This document shows, in pieces, positions 17,962-26,959 of a stretch of DNA of 64,000 nucleotides. The notes below the pieces were generated by a model, which worked only from the letters and a program-made list of their open reading frames with translations, had not been told where the DNA came from and did no database searches. How positions within the stretch are numbered: position 1 is the first letter of the stretch; the number at the start of each line of letters is the position of its first letter. The translations under genes were made by a program, and so were the position numbers. The stretch is from Zymomonas mobilis subsp. pomaceae ATCC 29192 (GTDB taxonomy: Bacteria > Pseudomonadota > Alphaproteobacteria > Sphingomonadales > Sphingomonadaceae): NCBI RefSeq assembly GCF_000218875.1, contig NC_015709.1, positions 372,001-436,000 of the forward strand. Reading direction: 5' to 3'.

Positions 17962-17982
17962 GGTATCTTAAGGTTAGATAAG

Positions 17983-18014
17983 GGACGAAACCTATCAGGT
18001 TTCGTCCATTTTTT
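17983..18014 (+). terminator. argJ terminator
   Basis: GGACGAAACC (17983-17992) pairs perfectly with GGTTTCGTCC (17998-18007), with a 5-base loop and a T run after it. Confidence 0.92.
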
Positions 18015-18017
18015 AAA

Positions 18018-18458
18018 TCAATGATCCCCCATAGCCTCTAATCGGCTGGTTTCTTCTGGGCTAAGCCAGGTCAGGCTTTGCGGTGGATAAAAACGAGGTC
18101 GGATATTCCGTAATTCGGTCAAACTTATAGGCGATATCGTCTGATTGTCATACAGTAGGAAAGCAGTCGCTTTGTCACTGTTTTCAAAATAAGCTTTATA
18201 CTGCTTTTCTGTCAGAAAGGCTTGCTCTCCATAATGCGACCAGAGATCATGCGGTGTACCCGTGACGATTTGTCTGATCCGAGCATATCCAAGAATAGCC
18301 TGAACCGGCTTTGTGCTATAAATCCAAAGTCGGCCTGTTTCTACGGGTAAAGCTATCCGACGACGGAATTCCACGGTTTTTTTGCCTGTTACGATGGCCT
18401 CTGCGAATTCGGGCCAAAGCGAAATAACCGCTTCGGAACGGTCGATTTTATCCGTCAT
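18018..18458 (-). CDS. ASCH domain-containing protein
   Basis: A 146-residue protein built around an ASCH domain, a PUA-like fold linked to RNA binding. The typical pattern is present at the N-terminus: AVISLWPEFAEAIVTGKKTVEFRRR (a GKKTxExR core) followed by GRLWIYSTKPVQAILGYARI, which is the IY-x-T-xP-...-IxG strand of the family. The remainder is charged. ASCH proteins are suggested to act in translation or RNA metabolism, and a few are nucleoside amidohydrolases; which applies is unknown. It converges on argJ and is separated from the upstream DUF6624 gene by about 65 bases. Confidence 0.78.
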   Translation of the reverse strand: MTDKIDRSEAVISLWPEFAEAIVTGKKTVEFRRRIALPVETGRLWIYSTKPVQAILGYARIRQIVTGTPHDLWSHYGEQAFLTEKQYKAYFENSDKATAFLLYDNQTISPISLTELRNIRPRFYPPQSLTWLSPEETSRLEAMGDH

Positions 18459-18522
18459 ATATTAAAAACCTACCGCATAGTTTATTGAAGATTGTATCTG
18501 ATTATTGCTCTATCGGAATTCA

Positions 18523-19635
18523 TTATTTCGGAGCCATAACCGGCATTTTTTCGGTATTTTTTTGTCCCATGGCTATCTTACGGCGTCCTCCGCCCTTTAC
18601 CGGAGCAGCAAGCATTTTATTAGAAGCGGGATTGGAAATGTCGGAAGAAGGTTTTTCTATAATTTGAGAAGAAGACGCAATGCTGGATAAAGGTTCAAAA
18701 GCCCCCAATTCATGACGTAAATCTTCTGGAATAACGGTTGCGTCATAAGGTTGCTGAATAGGGCTATTTTTTGCTGAGCCTTGGTGAATTGTTCCATAAA
18801 TTTGGGCATGACCAGTAGCGATCAAATAGCGATCGAGGCTATTTATAGCTGTAGTTATCGCCGTTTCGTCACCATTGGCTAAGGCGGCCAAGGCTAAACT
18901 ATGCGCTAATAAAGCATCATCGGCTTTGGTGCTTTGGCTAAGAACGAAACCTGCCTGATTATAATCCTGTGCTGTATGCAGATGGCGTCCATTAAGCAAA
19001 TCGCGAATTCTTTGTCGTCTTGAGGCGCCTGCTATATCTGAATCCCCGTTTTTTGACGATTTTTCTTCCTGAAAAATTTTAGAGACTTCAATGTTAGGAG
19101 GTATTTCGGGACGATCAATTGTATAAACGCGATTGATTTCCCAATTTAAAGTGAAAGGCGCTCTGGTATTAGTTCGAATAATAGGCCAGCGTATCCCCGC
19201 TAAATCCAGAATATTCAAAGACGCACTGTTATTATCATCAAGCCACATTTCAATATCGTGCCGCATCCCCTGCCCGTCACGCGTCGAAAAAAACAGATGA
19301 TCGTCAAATAATCGACTGCTTATTATTTGTTCTCTAACTAAAGGACCATGAACCCCTGTGAAAGCTTTTGCTGTAATAGTAAAATGTGGGTGGGTTAAGG
19401 CACCGTCGAAAGGATAGGCGGAATCATGGGTTGGTTCTAACTCTAATTCCAGAATCGTTTTGCCACCGCTGGTGACGGCCCATCCTCCGACATAATCAAT
19501 GGCACGATGGGTCTGTCCTATGGGAGAAGCCGTTAAAGACGTCGGATCTGTACTATTTGTTTGGGCTATTAGGGGGCTAAAAAATAGCGGTAAAAAAGAA
19601 GCAAAACAGCCTTTAATCCAAGGATGAAATCGCAA
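18523..19635 (-). CDS. Secreted DUF6624-like protein
   Basis: A 370-residue protein with an N-terminal signal peptide (about 1-24, ending SPLIAQ). The middle (about 45-190) looks beta-rich and has no family I can name. A later part (about 225-315), QDYNQAGFVLSQSTKADDAL, then LAHSLALAALANGD, LDRYLIATGHAQIYGT and QPYDATVIPEDLRHELG, resembles DUF6624, a domain of unknown function. The C-terminus is basic (KGGGRRKIAMGQKNTEK). It is single and preceded by a 536-base AT-rich gap. Function unknown. Confidence 0.65.
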   Translation of the reverse strand: MRFHPWIKGCFASFLPLFFSPLIAQTNSTDPTSLTASPIGQTHRAIDYVGGWAVTSGGKTILELELEPTHDSAYPFDGALTHPHFTITAKAFTGVHGPLVREQIISSRLFDDHLFFSTRDGQGMRHDIEMWLDDNNSASLNILDLAGIRWPIIRTNTRAPFTLNWEINRVYTIDRPEIPPNIEVSKIFQEEKSSKNGDSDIAGASRRQRIRDLLNGRHLHTAQDYNQAGFVLSQSTKADDALLAHSLALAALANGDETAITTAINSLDRYLIATGHAQIYGTIHQGSAKNSPIQQPYDATVIPEDLRHELGAFEPLSSIASSSQIIEKPSSDISNPASNKMLAAPVKGGGRRKIAMGQKNTEKMPVMAPK

Positions 19636-20012
19636 ATCAGCTATCCTTTCAAACGTACAGATTAAGCATAAAGCCTACCCAAATATATTATCTATTTATT
19701 GTAGGATATTCCCTTGAAAAACTTGTTTTAAGGAAAAAAATACCAATCTTCTAAAAAGAGAATAGAACTTTAATGGATAAACTATTATAAAATATATTTT
19801 ATTTTTGGATTTTAAAACTTTTTTCGACTAAAATATGCTTTTTTATGGTAAAAAATTTAATATAATAAATAATATTTATATATTATCATAATAAAATTTT
19901 ACTTTTTATGTATTTCAATTTGATAAATTTTATTTTTTTAAAATTTTTTTAATAAAATTTTTTTTGAAATTATTTTTTCATTTCAACAGGATGTCTTATC
20001 CAAAATATTTTG

Positions 20013-20024
20013 CCCTTCTAAGGG
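20013..20024. promoter_or_regulatory. CCCT-N4-AGGG palindrome, site 1 upstream of the flavoprotein gene
   Basis: CCCTTCTAAGGG, 148 bases before the TTG start. Its centre is 24 bases from the next copy, so two dimers could bind close to the same helix face. The binding protein is unknown. Confidence 0.45.
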
Positions 20025-20034
20025 ATTCACTTGG

Positions 20035-20050
20035 TTCCCTAACTAGGGAA
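20035..20050. promoter_or_regulatory. CCCT-N4-AGGG palindrome, site 2 upstream of the flavoprotein gene
   Basis: TTCCCTAACTAGGGAA has perfect 6-base arms around AACT. The same extended form (TTCCCTTAATAGGGAA) occurs near 63811 before another gene. Confidence 0.5.
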
Positions 20051-20171
20051 AAGGAATGATTTTAACCTTTGTTACCTTCGTGAATGATTTGAAACTAAAC
20101 TTCTATGTCCATTATTGATAAAGCGACCTGACAACATTTTAAAAATTTGAATTTAGTAAGGGAGGATTAAT

Positions 20172-21578
20172 TTGTTCAAAGGCTTGCACCCAATCCAGTA
20201 TGGCGGGCGTGAAGTATGGCCTCTTATTGAAGGCGCAAAGGGTATTGCTGCTTCCGATCATATGAGCGCCGGAGCATGGGCGGCGGCTGGTGGTATTGGT
20301 ACGATTTCGGCTGTCAATGCAGACAGTTATGACGAGCAGGGACAAATTATTCCCCAGATTTATCACGCCCGTACAAGACCAGAGCGTCATAAAGAATTGA
20401 TTAATTACGCTATTTCCGGTGCCGTTGATCAGATTGAACGTGCGTATGATATTGCATCTGGTCGCGGCGCAATCAATATTAATATTCTATGGGAAATGGG
20501 CGGCTCTCAAACTATTCTGAGAGAAGTTTTAGAACGCACCAAAGGCTTGGTAACCGGCATAACCTGTGGTGCAGGTATGCCTTATAAGCTATCCGAAATT
20601 GCGGCTCAGTATCAGGTATCTTATTTACCGATTGTCTCTTCTGCTCGTGCTTTTAATGCTTTATGGAAACGGGCATATTCTAAAGCTCCCGAATTTTTAG
20701 CAGCGGTTGTTTATGAAGATCCATGGTTAGCTGGTGGTCATAATGGTCTGTCCAATGCCGAGGATCCTAAACAACCACAGGCACCCTATGCGCGGGTGAA
20801 AGCGCTTCGTGATACTATGCGGGTTTGTGGAATTTCGGATAGCGTTCCTATCGTTATGGCTGGCGGGGTATGGCATCTTGAAGAGTGGAATGATTGGATT
20901 GATAATCCAGAATTAGGGTCTATCGCCTTTCAGTTTGGAACACGGCCTCTGCTGACTAAGGAAAGTCCTATCCCTCAGGCATGGAAAGACCGCCTTATGG
21001 AATTAGAGGAAGGCGATGTGCTGTTACATCGTTTTTCTCCAACCGGATTTTACTCTTCTGCGGTGCGTAATCCTTTTTTAAAGGCACTTGAAAGCCGCTC
21101 GGAACGCCAGATTGCTTTTTCCGGTGAAGCGGCGGGCGATCACCAATCTTTACTGGATGTTGGCGTAAACGGTCGCAATAATTTATGGGTTACAGAAGGT
21201 GACTTGATAAGAGCCCATGAGTGGGTAAAACAGGGTTTTATCTGTACGCTTAAAACCCCTGATAATACGCTTGTTTTTGTTACCCCAGAAGAAATGCAGG
21301 CGATCCGTAAAGATCAGGCAGCTTGTATGGGCTGTTTAAGTCAGTGTAATTTTTCTTCGTGGTCAGAAACTGGGAAAGGTATGACTGGCCGCATTCCTGA
21401 TCCACGCAGTTTTTGCATTCAAAAAACACTACAAGATATTGCCCATAGTGATAATGTAGAAAATAACCTGATGTTCGCAGGACACTCGGCTTATCGGTTT
21501 AAAAAAGACCCTTTTTATTCAAATAACTTTGTACCCTCTGTTAAAGAGTTAATTGATAGAATTCTTACCGGAAAATAA
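20172..21578 (+). CDS. Nitronate monooxygenase-like FMN flavoprotein
   Basis: A 468-residue TIM-barrel flavoprotein of the nitronate monooxygenase / 2-nitropropane dioxygenase family, which oxidises nitronates or acts as an NAD(P)H-dependent oxidoreductase. Visible features are the N-terminal HMSAGAWAAAGGIGTISAVN, ITCGAGMPYKLSEIAA, the AGGHNGLSN flavin loop and the phosphate-binding VIMAGGVW. The TTG start is supported by GGAGG six bases upstream and by the lack of any ATG before conserved sequence. The C-terminal part (about 390-440) adds CMGCLSQC followed by a fourth Cys in RSFC, which could hold an iron-sulfur cluster or zinc; this is unusual for simple nitronate monooxygenases. Real substrate unknown. 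Confidence 0.8.
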   Translation: MFKGLHPIQYGGREVWPLIEGAKGIAASDHMSAGAWAAAGGIGTISAVNADSYDEQGQIIPQIYHARTRPERHKELINYAISGAVDQIERAYDIASGRGAININILWEMGGSQTILREVLERTKGLVTGITCGAGMPYKLSEIAAQYQVSYLPIVSSARAFNALWKRAYSKAPEFLAAVVYEDPWLAGGHNGLSNAEDPKQPQAPYARVKALRDTMRVCGISDSVPIVMAGGVWHLEEWNDWIDNPELGSIAFQFGTRPLLTKESPIPQAWKDRLMELEEGDVLLHRFSPTGFYSSAVRNPFLKALESRSERQIAFSGEAAGDHQSLLDVGVNGRNNLWVTEGDLIRAHEWVKQGFICTLKTPDNTLVFVTPEEMQAIRKDQAACMGCLSQCNFSSWSETGKGMTGRIPDPRSFCIQKTLQDIAHSDNVENNLMFAGHSAYRFKKDPFYSNNFVPSVKELIDRILTGK

Positions 21579-21590
21579 AATTATAAAAAT

Positions 21591-21645
21591 CGGATAATGG
21601 TTTTTTGTTTTTATATTTTTTAACAAAAAATTCATTGTCCGTTTT
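21591..21645 (+). terminator. Terminator after the flavoprotein gene
   Basis: CGGATAATGG with its TTTTTTGTT extension pairs with AACAAAAAATTCATTGTCCG with few mismatches, giving a long stem followed by TTTT. Confidence 0.8.
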
Positions 21646-21838
21646 CAATCTGAATTACTATTTTTGATGGTGTAATTCTATTTGATAGTATGATTTTTAA
21701 TGAGGTCTATTAATTCAACCCCATACATTATTTGTATAAATTCTGTCGTTATGGATACAACTCGCCTCACTATGCGTTTAATTAAAAGGTAAACCATCAA
21801 TAAATATTTTAAACTCGTAGTGAGTAAGAGGCGGTATT

Positions 21839-23284
21839 ATGACTAAACCAGATATTCATACTGAATCTGGCCGTATAGTTGGGGATAACCAAAATAGTAT
21901 AACTGCAGGGCAACGGGGGCCAACCTTATTACAAGATGTTTATCTTGTTGAAAAATTGGCACATTTTAATCGGGAACGTATTCCAGAACGGGTGGTTCAT
22001 GCCAAAGGTTCTGGGGCATTTGGTGAATTAACAGTCACCAAAGATATTACCCGCTATACAAAAGCAAAACTTTTTTCAGAAGTTGGCAAAAAAACGCCTA
22101 TGTTTGGCCGTTTTTCTACTGTCGGGGGTGAAAAAGGTTCTGCCGATAGCGCCCGTGACCCACGGGGTTTTGCTTTAAAATTTTATACAGAGGATGGTAA
22201 CTGGGATTTAGTAGGCAACAATACGCCGGTCTTTTTCATTCGGGATGCTATAAAATTTCCTGATTTTATCCATACGCAAAAGCGTGATCCACAGACTAAT
22301 TTAAAAGATCCCAAGATGATGTGGGATTTTTTCTCCCAAAGTCCTGAGAGTTTACATCAGGTAATGATCCTTTTTTCTGATCGGGGTACGCCCTTTAGTC
22401 ATCGTTTCATGCATGGTTTTTCTAGCCATGCTTATTCAATGATTAATGCCGCTGGTGAAATCCATTATGTCAAATGGCATTTCCTTACCCAACAAGGCAT
22501 CAAAAATTTAACAGCAGAAGAAGCGGAAGCTTTGGCTGGTAGTAATCCAGATCATTCGCAGCAGGATCTTTTTGAAGCGATTGAGAAGGGCGATTTCCCG
22601 AAATGGACGGTTTACATTCAGGTCATGACGCCTGAACAAGCTAAAGTGCAGCGGCTTAATCCTTTTGATGTTACTAAAGTATGGTACCATAAAGAATTCC
22701 CATTAATGGAAGTCGGGGTATTAGAGCTTAATCGTAACTCGGAAAATTATTTTCAGGATGTAGAGCAAGCGGCTTTTTCTCCAGGAAACACCGTACCGGG
22801 TTTATATTTTAGTCCAGATAAAATGCTGCAAGGTCGTTTATTTGCCTATGCTGATACGCAGCGTTATCGTTTGGGCATTAATTTTAATCAGATACCGGTT
22901 AATCAACCTAGATGTCAGGTTAATAGCTATTACCGTGATGGTTTTATGCGGGTCAACGGTAACGGTGGTAAATCGGCCAATTATGAGCCTAATTCTGATC
23001 CGGCAGCGCCTATCGAAAACCCTGCTTATAAAGAGCCTATTATAGACATAGACGGCCCAGGTGCTCATTATGATCGTTATGAAGACCCGGGTAATGAAAA
23101 TTTTGAACAGCCTGGTAAGCTTTACCGGATAATGAAGGAAGACGAAAAAGACCGTCTTGTTTCTAATCTAGCGGCTTCTATAGGCGCGCCCACGGTTCCC
23201 AAAATTATCCGTGACAGACAAATTGAACTGTTTGCGCGTTGTGATGCGGATTTAGGAGATCGTTTGAGAAAAAAATTACCCTAG
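21839..23284 (+). CDS. Monofunctional haem catalase
   Basis: Catalase breaks hydrogen peroxide into water and oxygen. The 481-residue length is that of small-subunit (clade 3) catalases. The distal active-site motif is present as NRERIPERVVHAKGSGAFG with His54, the distal Asn near 128 lies in GNNTPVFFIRD, and the proximal haem-ligand motif RLFAYADTQRYRLG carries the tyrosine near residue 339. FxxDRGTPFSHRFMHGFSSH completes the family pattern. There is no signal peptide. AAGAGGCGGT precedes the ATG. It is transcribed alone; an OxyR-type site is possible upstream but I could not identify one with confidence. Confidence 0.95.
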   Translation: MTKPDIHTESGRIVGDNQNSITAGQRGPTLLQDVYLVEKLAHFNRERIPERVVHAKGSGAFGELTVTKDITRYTKAKLFSEVGKKTPMFGRFSTVGGEKGSADSARDPRGFALKFYTEDGNWDLVGNNTPVFFIRDAIKFPDFIHTQKRDPQTNLKDPKMMWDFFSQSPESLHQVMILFSDRGTPFSHRFMHGFSSHAYSMINAAGEIHYVKWHFLTQQGIKNLTAEEAEALAGSNPDHSQQDLFEAIEKGDFPKWTVYIQVMTPEQAKVQRLNPFDVTKVWYHKEFPLMEVGVLELNRNSENYFQDVEQAAFSPGNTVPGLYFSPDKMLQGRLFAYADTQRYRLGINFNQIPVNQPRCQVNSYYRDGFMRVNGNGGKSANYEPNSDPAAPIENPAYKEPIIDIDGPGAHYDRYEDPGNENFEQPGKLYRIMKEDEKDRLVSNLAASIGAPTVPKIIRDRQIELFARCDADLGDRLRKKLP

Positions 23285-23308
23285 AACCTTACTTATTGAT
23301 TTTATACA

Positions 23309-23346
23309 AATAGGCACACCCTTATAAAGCGTGTGCCTATTTTTAT
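23309..23346 (+). terminator. Catalase terminator
   Basis: ATAGGCACAC pairs with GTGTGCCTAT around a short loop, then TTTTTAT. It starts about 25 bases after the catalase stop. Confidence 0.9.
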
Positions 23347-23483
23347 TTATAACAGTTATTAATATTTTTATCTTATCAGAAAGAGAAAATATAATGTATT
23401 TTTAAATTAATTTTTACTAAAGAAACATTTTTATATTATCACTTCATATAAAAAGATTTTACGTGTTTGATACTATAGTCTTT

Positions 23484-26400
23484 ATGCGAAAGGACGTTCT
23501 TGTCCTTCTTTGTATAAGCGCTCTTCTATTTTTTTTGGAAGATGTGCCGCTTAAGGCTGAGAATTCATGGAGTAGCTGGCGACCGACCTATATTCAGACA
23601 GTTGATGTCTCTAGTGAAAATCATAGTCTTTATAATAATATTGCCGCTATAACGAAAGATAAGCGAGGTTTAATCTGGATCGCAACAAAAGGCAGTGGCC
23701 TCGTCCGTTATGATGGGCAACATGCAGATGTTTTCAGATATTCTCCTACTGAAAAATTTAGTTTACCTGATAATGTTATCCATACGCTGGCTCCTACATA
23801 TGATGGGGGTTTGTTACTCGGCACAGATGTCGCAGGTGTTATTCGTTTTGATCCCAAGGATAATAAATTCTATTCTTATCCTACTGATGGGTATCATAAT
23901 TTAGGGAATCGTATTTACCGGATTATAGCGGATAAAAACGGCGGTTACTGGGTTGGTTCGGACATTGGCCTTTCCCATATTGACAGCGATCTTAAATCAA
24001 CGCATCAAATATTTGTCTTCTGCCAAGCGCATGGCACCTGTACCAGCCAAACTAAGAGTATATGGCAGGATGACGATGGTACAGTTTTTATTGCGACTAA
24101 TACCGCTATATTGCGGCGTCTAGCGAGTGAACAGCAATTTCATCCTGTTCATTTTTCTAATATATCCTCTAGAAAAATTGCTAAATTAGGTATTAGTGCC
24201 CTTTATCGCGATCATAGAGGTCGCCTGTGGATAGGGACAGAAACGCAAGGTGTTTTTTATCAAGCCGCCAATGGGACGTTGCAACAACGGCCTGAATTAA
24301 GCGCAGATAGCTCTTTCATTCGCTATCATTCCATAAGAGATTTTATAGAAACCAATAAAAATGAACTTTGGATAGGAACGGAAGGTTCTGGAATTGTTGC
24401 CTTTAATGAGGCCACAGAAAAAGTCCGTTCTATTCATCGAGATACTGAAAATCCTGAAATAGCGAATAGCGATTCTATCTGTTCTTTCTATCGCGAAAAA
24501 TCTGGTAATATTTGGATAGCAACGGACGGGAATGTCGCCTTTTATAATGCGGCAGAAGATCACGTTTTTAATTTCGATGACCGAAATAACGATAACTTAA
24601 AAGCGTTGGCCTCTCGAAATGTTTATTCAATTCTCGTAACCAAAAAAGGTCAGATATGGCTGGGATTAAGCAATGGTCAAATTGATTGGTTGGATAAAAA
24701 ACATGATCTTGTTAGACATCTAAAATTAAAGGGTCCACCATCAGGTGAAAGTATTCACAGCCTGATAGAAATGAATGACGGGTCTATATTAGTCGGTTCT
24801 AAGGGATTAAATGTCATTGATCCTGATAAGTTAAATATAACCCCTTATTTTATAGAAGATTTACCAAAAAATTTAGTTATCAATATTCTTATACAAAAAA
24901 ATGATGAAATTTATATAGGGACATCAGAAGGACTATTTGTCTATAATGTTATTTCAAAAGAATTAAATCATTTTACCCATGACAATGACAATAAAGATAG
25001 TCTCTCGAATAATAGGATTTTAGACTTAGCCTTTAATAATAAAGGTGTTTTAGCGATAGCTACCGCTAAAGGCTTTAGCTTTTATTATCCTGATAGTCAT
25101 CATTTTGATAATATTTTTCATGATGAAAGAAATGAAAACACCTTACCTAATGATTATATTGCTTCCCTTGCGATTGACCATAAAATTATCTGGGCAGGGA
25201 TACGAGGTGGCTTGATTTATAACTCTGAAGAAAGAATAAAGGCTTTTTTGCCTTTTTTAGCAATATCTTTAGATAAAAGCAGCCTGATATACGAAACTAT
25301 TCAGAGTTTAGAAAACGATACTAGGAATCGCCTTTGGATGGCGGGTAATGAAAAAATTGCTGTTTTTGATAAAAGCTCAAAAAAAATTCATCTATTAAGT
25401 CAACGCGATAATTCTGAAAAAGTCACCTATTATCCCCATAGTATTGCAGTAGGCCCAGAGGGTGAAATGCTGTTTGGAGGCTCTAATGGTCTGACAGTTA
25501 TTGATAAGACCTTTAACCCCGATGACATCCCCGCCTTCCCGACAGATTTAGCTTTAACGGATATAGAAATTAACGAGAAAAAAATCGTTTACGGAAAATT
25601 ACCAGAAAGTGGGCAAGCTACGTATCTTCCTTCTCATATCCGTAGTTTAAGATTACGCTTTGCGCTTCTCGATTATGCTTCTTCGCATCAAATACATTAT
25701 AGCTATCGACTTGTCGGTCAGGATACCCAATGGTTAGATTTGCCCCCTGACACACCCCCTTTCGTTATATATTCTCACTTACCGGGAGGTAATTTTGTTT
25801 TTGAAATTAAGGCTGTTGTCCCAGGCCTTAACAAGCCCGTTTTTGAAGCAAAATATCCTTTTATTGTGGCACATAGTTGGTATGAGCTTTGGCCTATCAG
25901 AATTATTTTTGTAATCCTATCGATCTGCGGCATATACTTTATTATTACTAGTCAGACGAAAACACTTCGTAAAATTATTGAAAAAAGGACATTCGAACTA
26001 CAAATAACAAATAAAAGATTAAAGGCATTGGCAAATACAGATGAATTAACGGGATTACTTAATCGAAGAGCTTTCACTTCGATATTCAATGAGTTCTGCG
26101 CTAATTTTGCACAGGATCATAAAAAATTTTCTGTTTTCATCTTAGACATTGATCACTTTAAAGTTATTAATGATCGAGATGGCCATCTGGCGGGTGATAT
26201 AGTTATTCAGTATATTGCTTCTAAAATTAGTGATAATATTCGCGATCGAGATGTCGCAGCCCGCTATGGTGGGGAAGAATTTGTCGTCATACTGCCTAAT
26301 ACCGAGATAAAAACAGCAGAAGTTGTAGCGACCCGTATTGGGAAAATTATCTCTGATAAGCCCGTGATCTATCAGGATAAAAAGATTCCTGTAACAGTCA

Positions 26401-26513
26401 GTATCGGCCTCGCCATGATAAAGGTTGATGATACACCCGATTCCTTATTAGAAAGGGCTGATAAACGTCTTTATTCCGCGAAAGAACAAGGCAGAAATCG
26501 GGTCTCCTCCTAG
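23484..26513 (+). CDS. Periplasmic-propeller diguanylate cyclase (Reg_prop, Y_Y_Y, GGDEF)
   Basis: A membrane sensor of about 1009 residues. It begins with a signal peptide or anchor (MRKDVLVLLCISALLFFLED), then many Reg_prop repeats with patterns such as LIWIATKGSGLVRYD, GRLWIGTETQGVF and NELWIGTEGSGIVAF forming two beta-propeller sections, a Y_Y_Y domain (HYSYRLVGQDTQWLDL), a membrane helix (IIFVILSICGIYFIIT) and a cytoplasmic GGDEF domain. The catalytic GGEEF is intact, and the RDRD five residues before it matches the inhibitory I-site, so it should make c-di-GMP under product feedback. The start at the ATG (23484) fits a signal peptide better than the upstream GTG at 23463. The signal sensed is unknown. 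Confidence 0.88.
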   Translation: MRKDVLVLLCISALLFFLEDVPLKAENSWSSWRPTYIQTVDVSSENHSLYNNIAAITKDKRGLIWIATKGSGLVRYDGQHADVFRYSPTEKFSLPDNVIHTLAPTYDGGLLLGTDVAGVIRFDPKDNKFYSYPTDGYHNLGNRIYRIIADKNGGYWVGSDIGLSHIDSDLKSTHQIFVFCQAHGTCTSQTKSIWQDDDGTVFIATNTAILRRLASEQQFHPVHFSNISSRKIAKLGISALYRDHRGRLWIGTETQGVFYQAANGTLQQRPELSADSSFIRYHSIRDFIETNKNELWIGTEGSGIVAFNEATEKVRSIHRDTENPEIANSDSICSFYREKSGNIWIATDGNVAFYNAAEDHVFNFDDRNNDNLKALASRNVYSILVTKKGQIWLGLSNGQIDWLDKKHDLVRHLKLKGPPSGESIHSLIEMNDGSILVGSKGLNVIDPDKLNITPYFIEDLPKNLVINILIQKNDEIYIGTSEGLFVYNVISKELNHFTHDNDNKDSLSNNRILDLAFNNKGVLAIATAKGFSFYYPDSHHFDNIFHDERNENTLPNDYIASLAIDHKIIWAGIRGGLIYNSEERIKAFLPFLAISLDKSSLIYETIQSLENDTRNRLWMAGNEKIAVFDKSSKKIHLLSQRDNSEKVTYYPHSIAVGPEGEMLFGGSNGLTVIDKTFNPDDIPAFPTDLALTDIEINEKKIVYGKLPESGQATYLPSHIRSLRLRFALLDYASSHQIHYSYRLVGQDTQWLDLPPDTPPFVIYSHLPGGNFVFEIKAVVPGLNKPVFEAKYPFIVAHSWYELWPIRIIFVILSICGIYFIITSQTKTLRKIIEKRTFELQITNKRLKALANTDELTGLLNRRAFTSIFNEFCANFAQDHKKFSVFILDIDHFKVINDRDGHLAGDIVIQYIASKISDNIRDRDVAARYGGEEFVVILPNTEIKTAEVVATRIGKIISDKPVIYQDKKIPVTVSIGLAMIKVDDTPDSLLERADKRLYSAKEQGRNRVSS

Positions 26514-26542
26514 CATCGTTTTTCTCTAAAGAAATTTCAATT

Positions 26543-26959
26543 CTATTGCTTTGCTAAGTTAATGTGACAATCCTTTAGCAGAATTTGACTTTTGTCGACA
26601 TTATCCCCCTGAAAGGAATAAAGTGTACCATTATCACCTTTTTCCCACCAAATCAGGCCATGCGATAAGTCTGTTCCATAATGCCCAATATAACGCGAGC
26701 CACTTGCTGAAACGGATTCCGACAAACCATAACTTTTATGATTAAGATCTAGTACGACAAAGACGGGTTTATTACTATGTTCTGAGCCAGTAGTAACATA
26801 ATGAATAAGTATATTTTTATTCTTCGGACAATTGTATTGATAGATATTCTCATTTAATTTCAAATTATTTATAGATTTTGATGAGTTTAAATGGGGTTTT
26901 TGCGCCAAAAGTGGCGAATTTATAAGAAGAAAGGCAATAATATATTTACATTTCATCAT
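26543..26959 (-). CDS. Small secreted hypothetical protein
   Basis: I do not recognise this 138-residue protein. It has a clear signal peptide (MKCKYIIAFLLINSPLLAQ) and a small, probably beta-rich mature domain with two cysteines (NCPKN and LLKDCHIN) that could form a disulfide. Motifs such as HYVTTGS and GDNGTLYSFQGDN do not point to a family I can name. It converges on the diguanylate cyclase with a 30-base gap. Probably periplasmic. Confidence 0.6.
   Translation of the reverse strand: MMKCKYIIAFLLINSPLLAQKPHLNSSKSINNLKLNENIYQYNCPKNKNILIHYVTTGSEHSNKPVFVVLDLNHKSYGLSESVSASGSRYIGHYGTDLSHGLIWWEKGDNGTLYSFQGDNVDKSQILLKDCHINLAKQ

Larger units (their letters stand above)
19636..20171. other. Long AT-rich intergenic region with paired CCCT-N4-AGGG palindromes
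   Basis: A 536-base gap between divergent genes. Most of it (about 19730-19980) is extreme AT-rich DNA with long A and T runs and no plausible ORF. The last 160 bases, in front of the flavoprotein gene, contain two copies of a palindrome described separately at 20013-20024 and 20037-20048. Confidence 0.6.

Noticed and set aside
21687-21720. ATAG...CTAT elements before the catalase gene as an OxyR site
   Set aside because: Spacing does not match the OxyR consensus well and the region is AT-rich; too weak to list.
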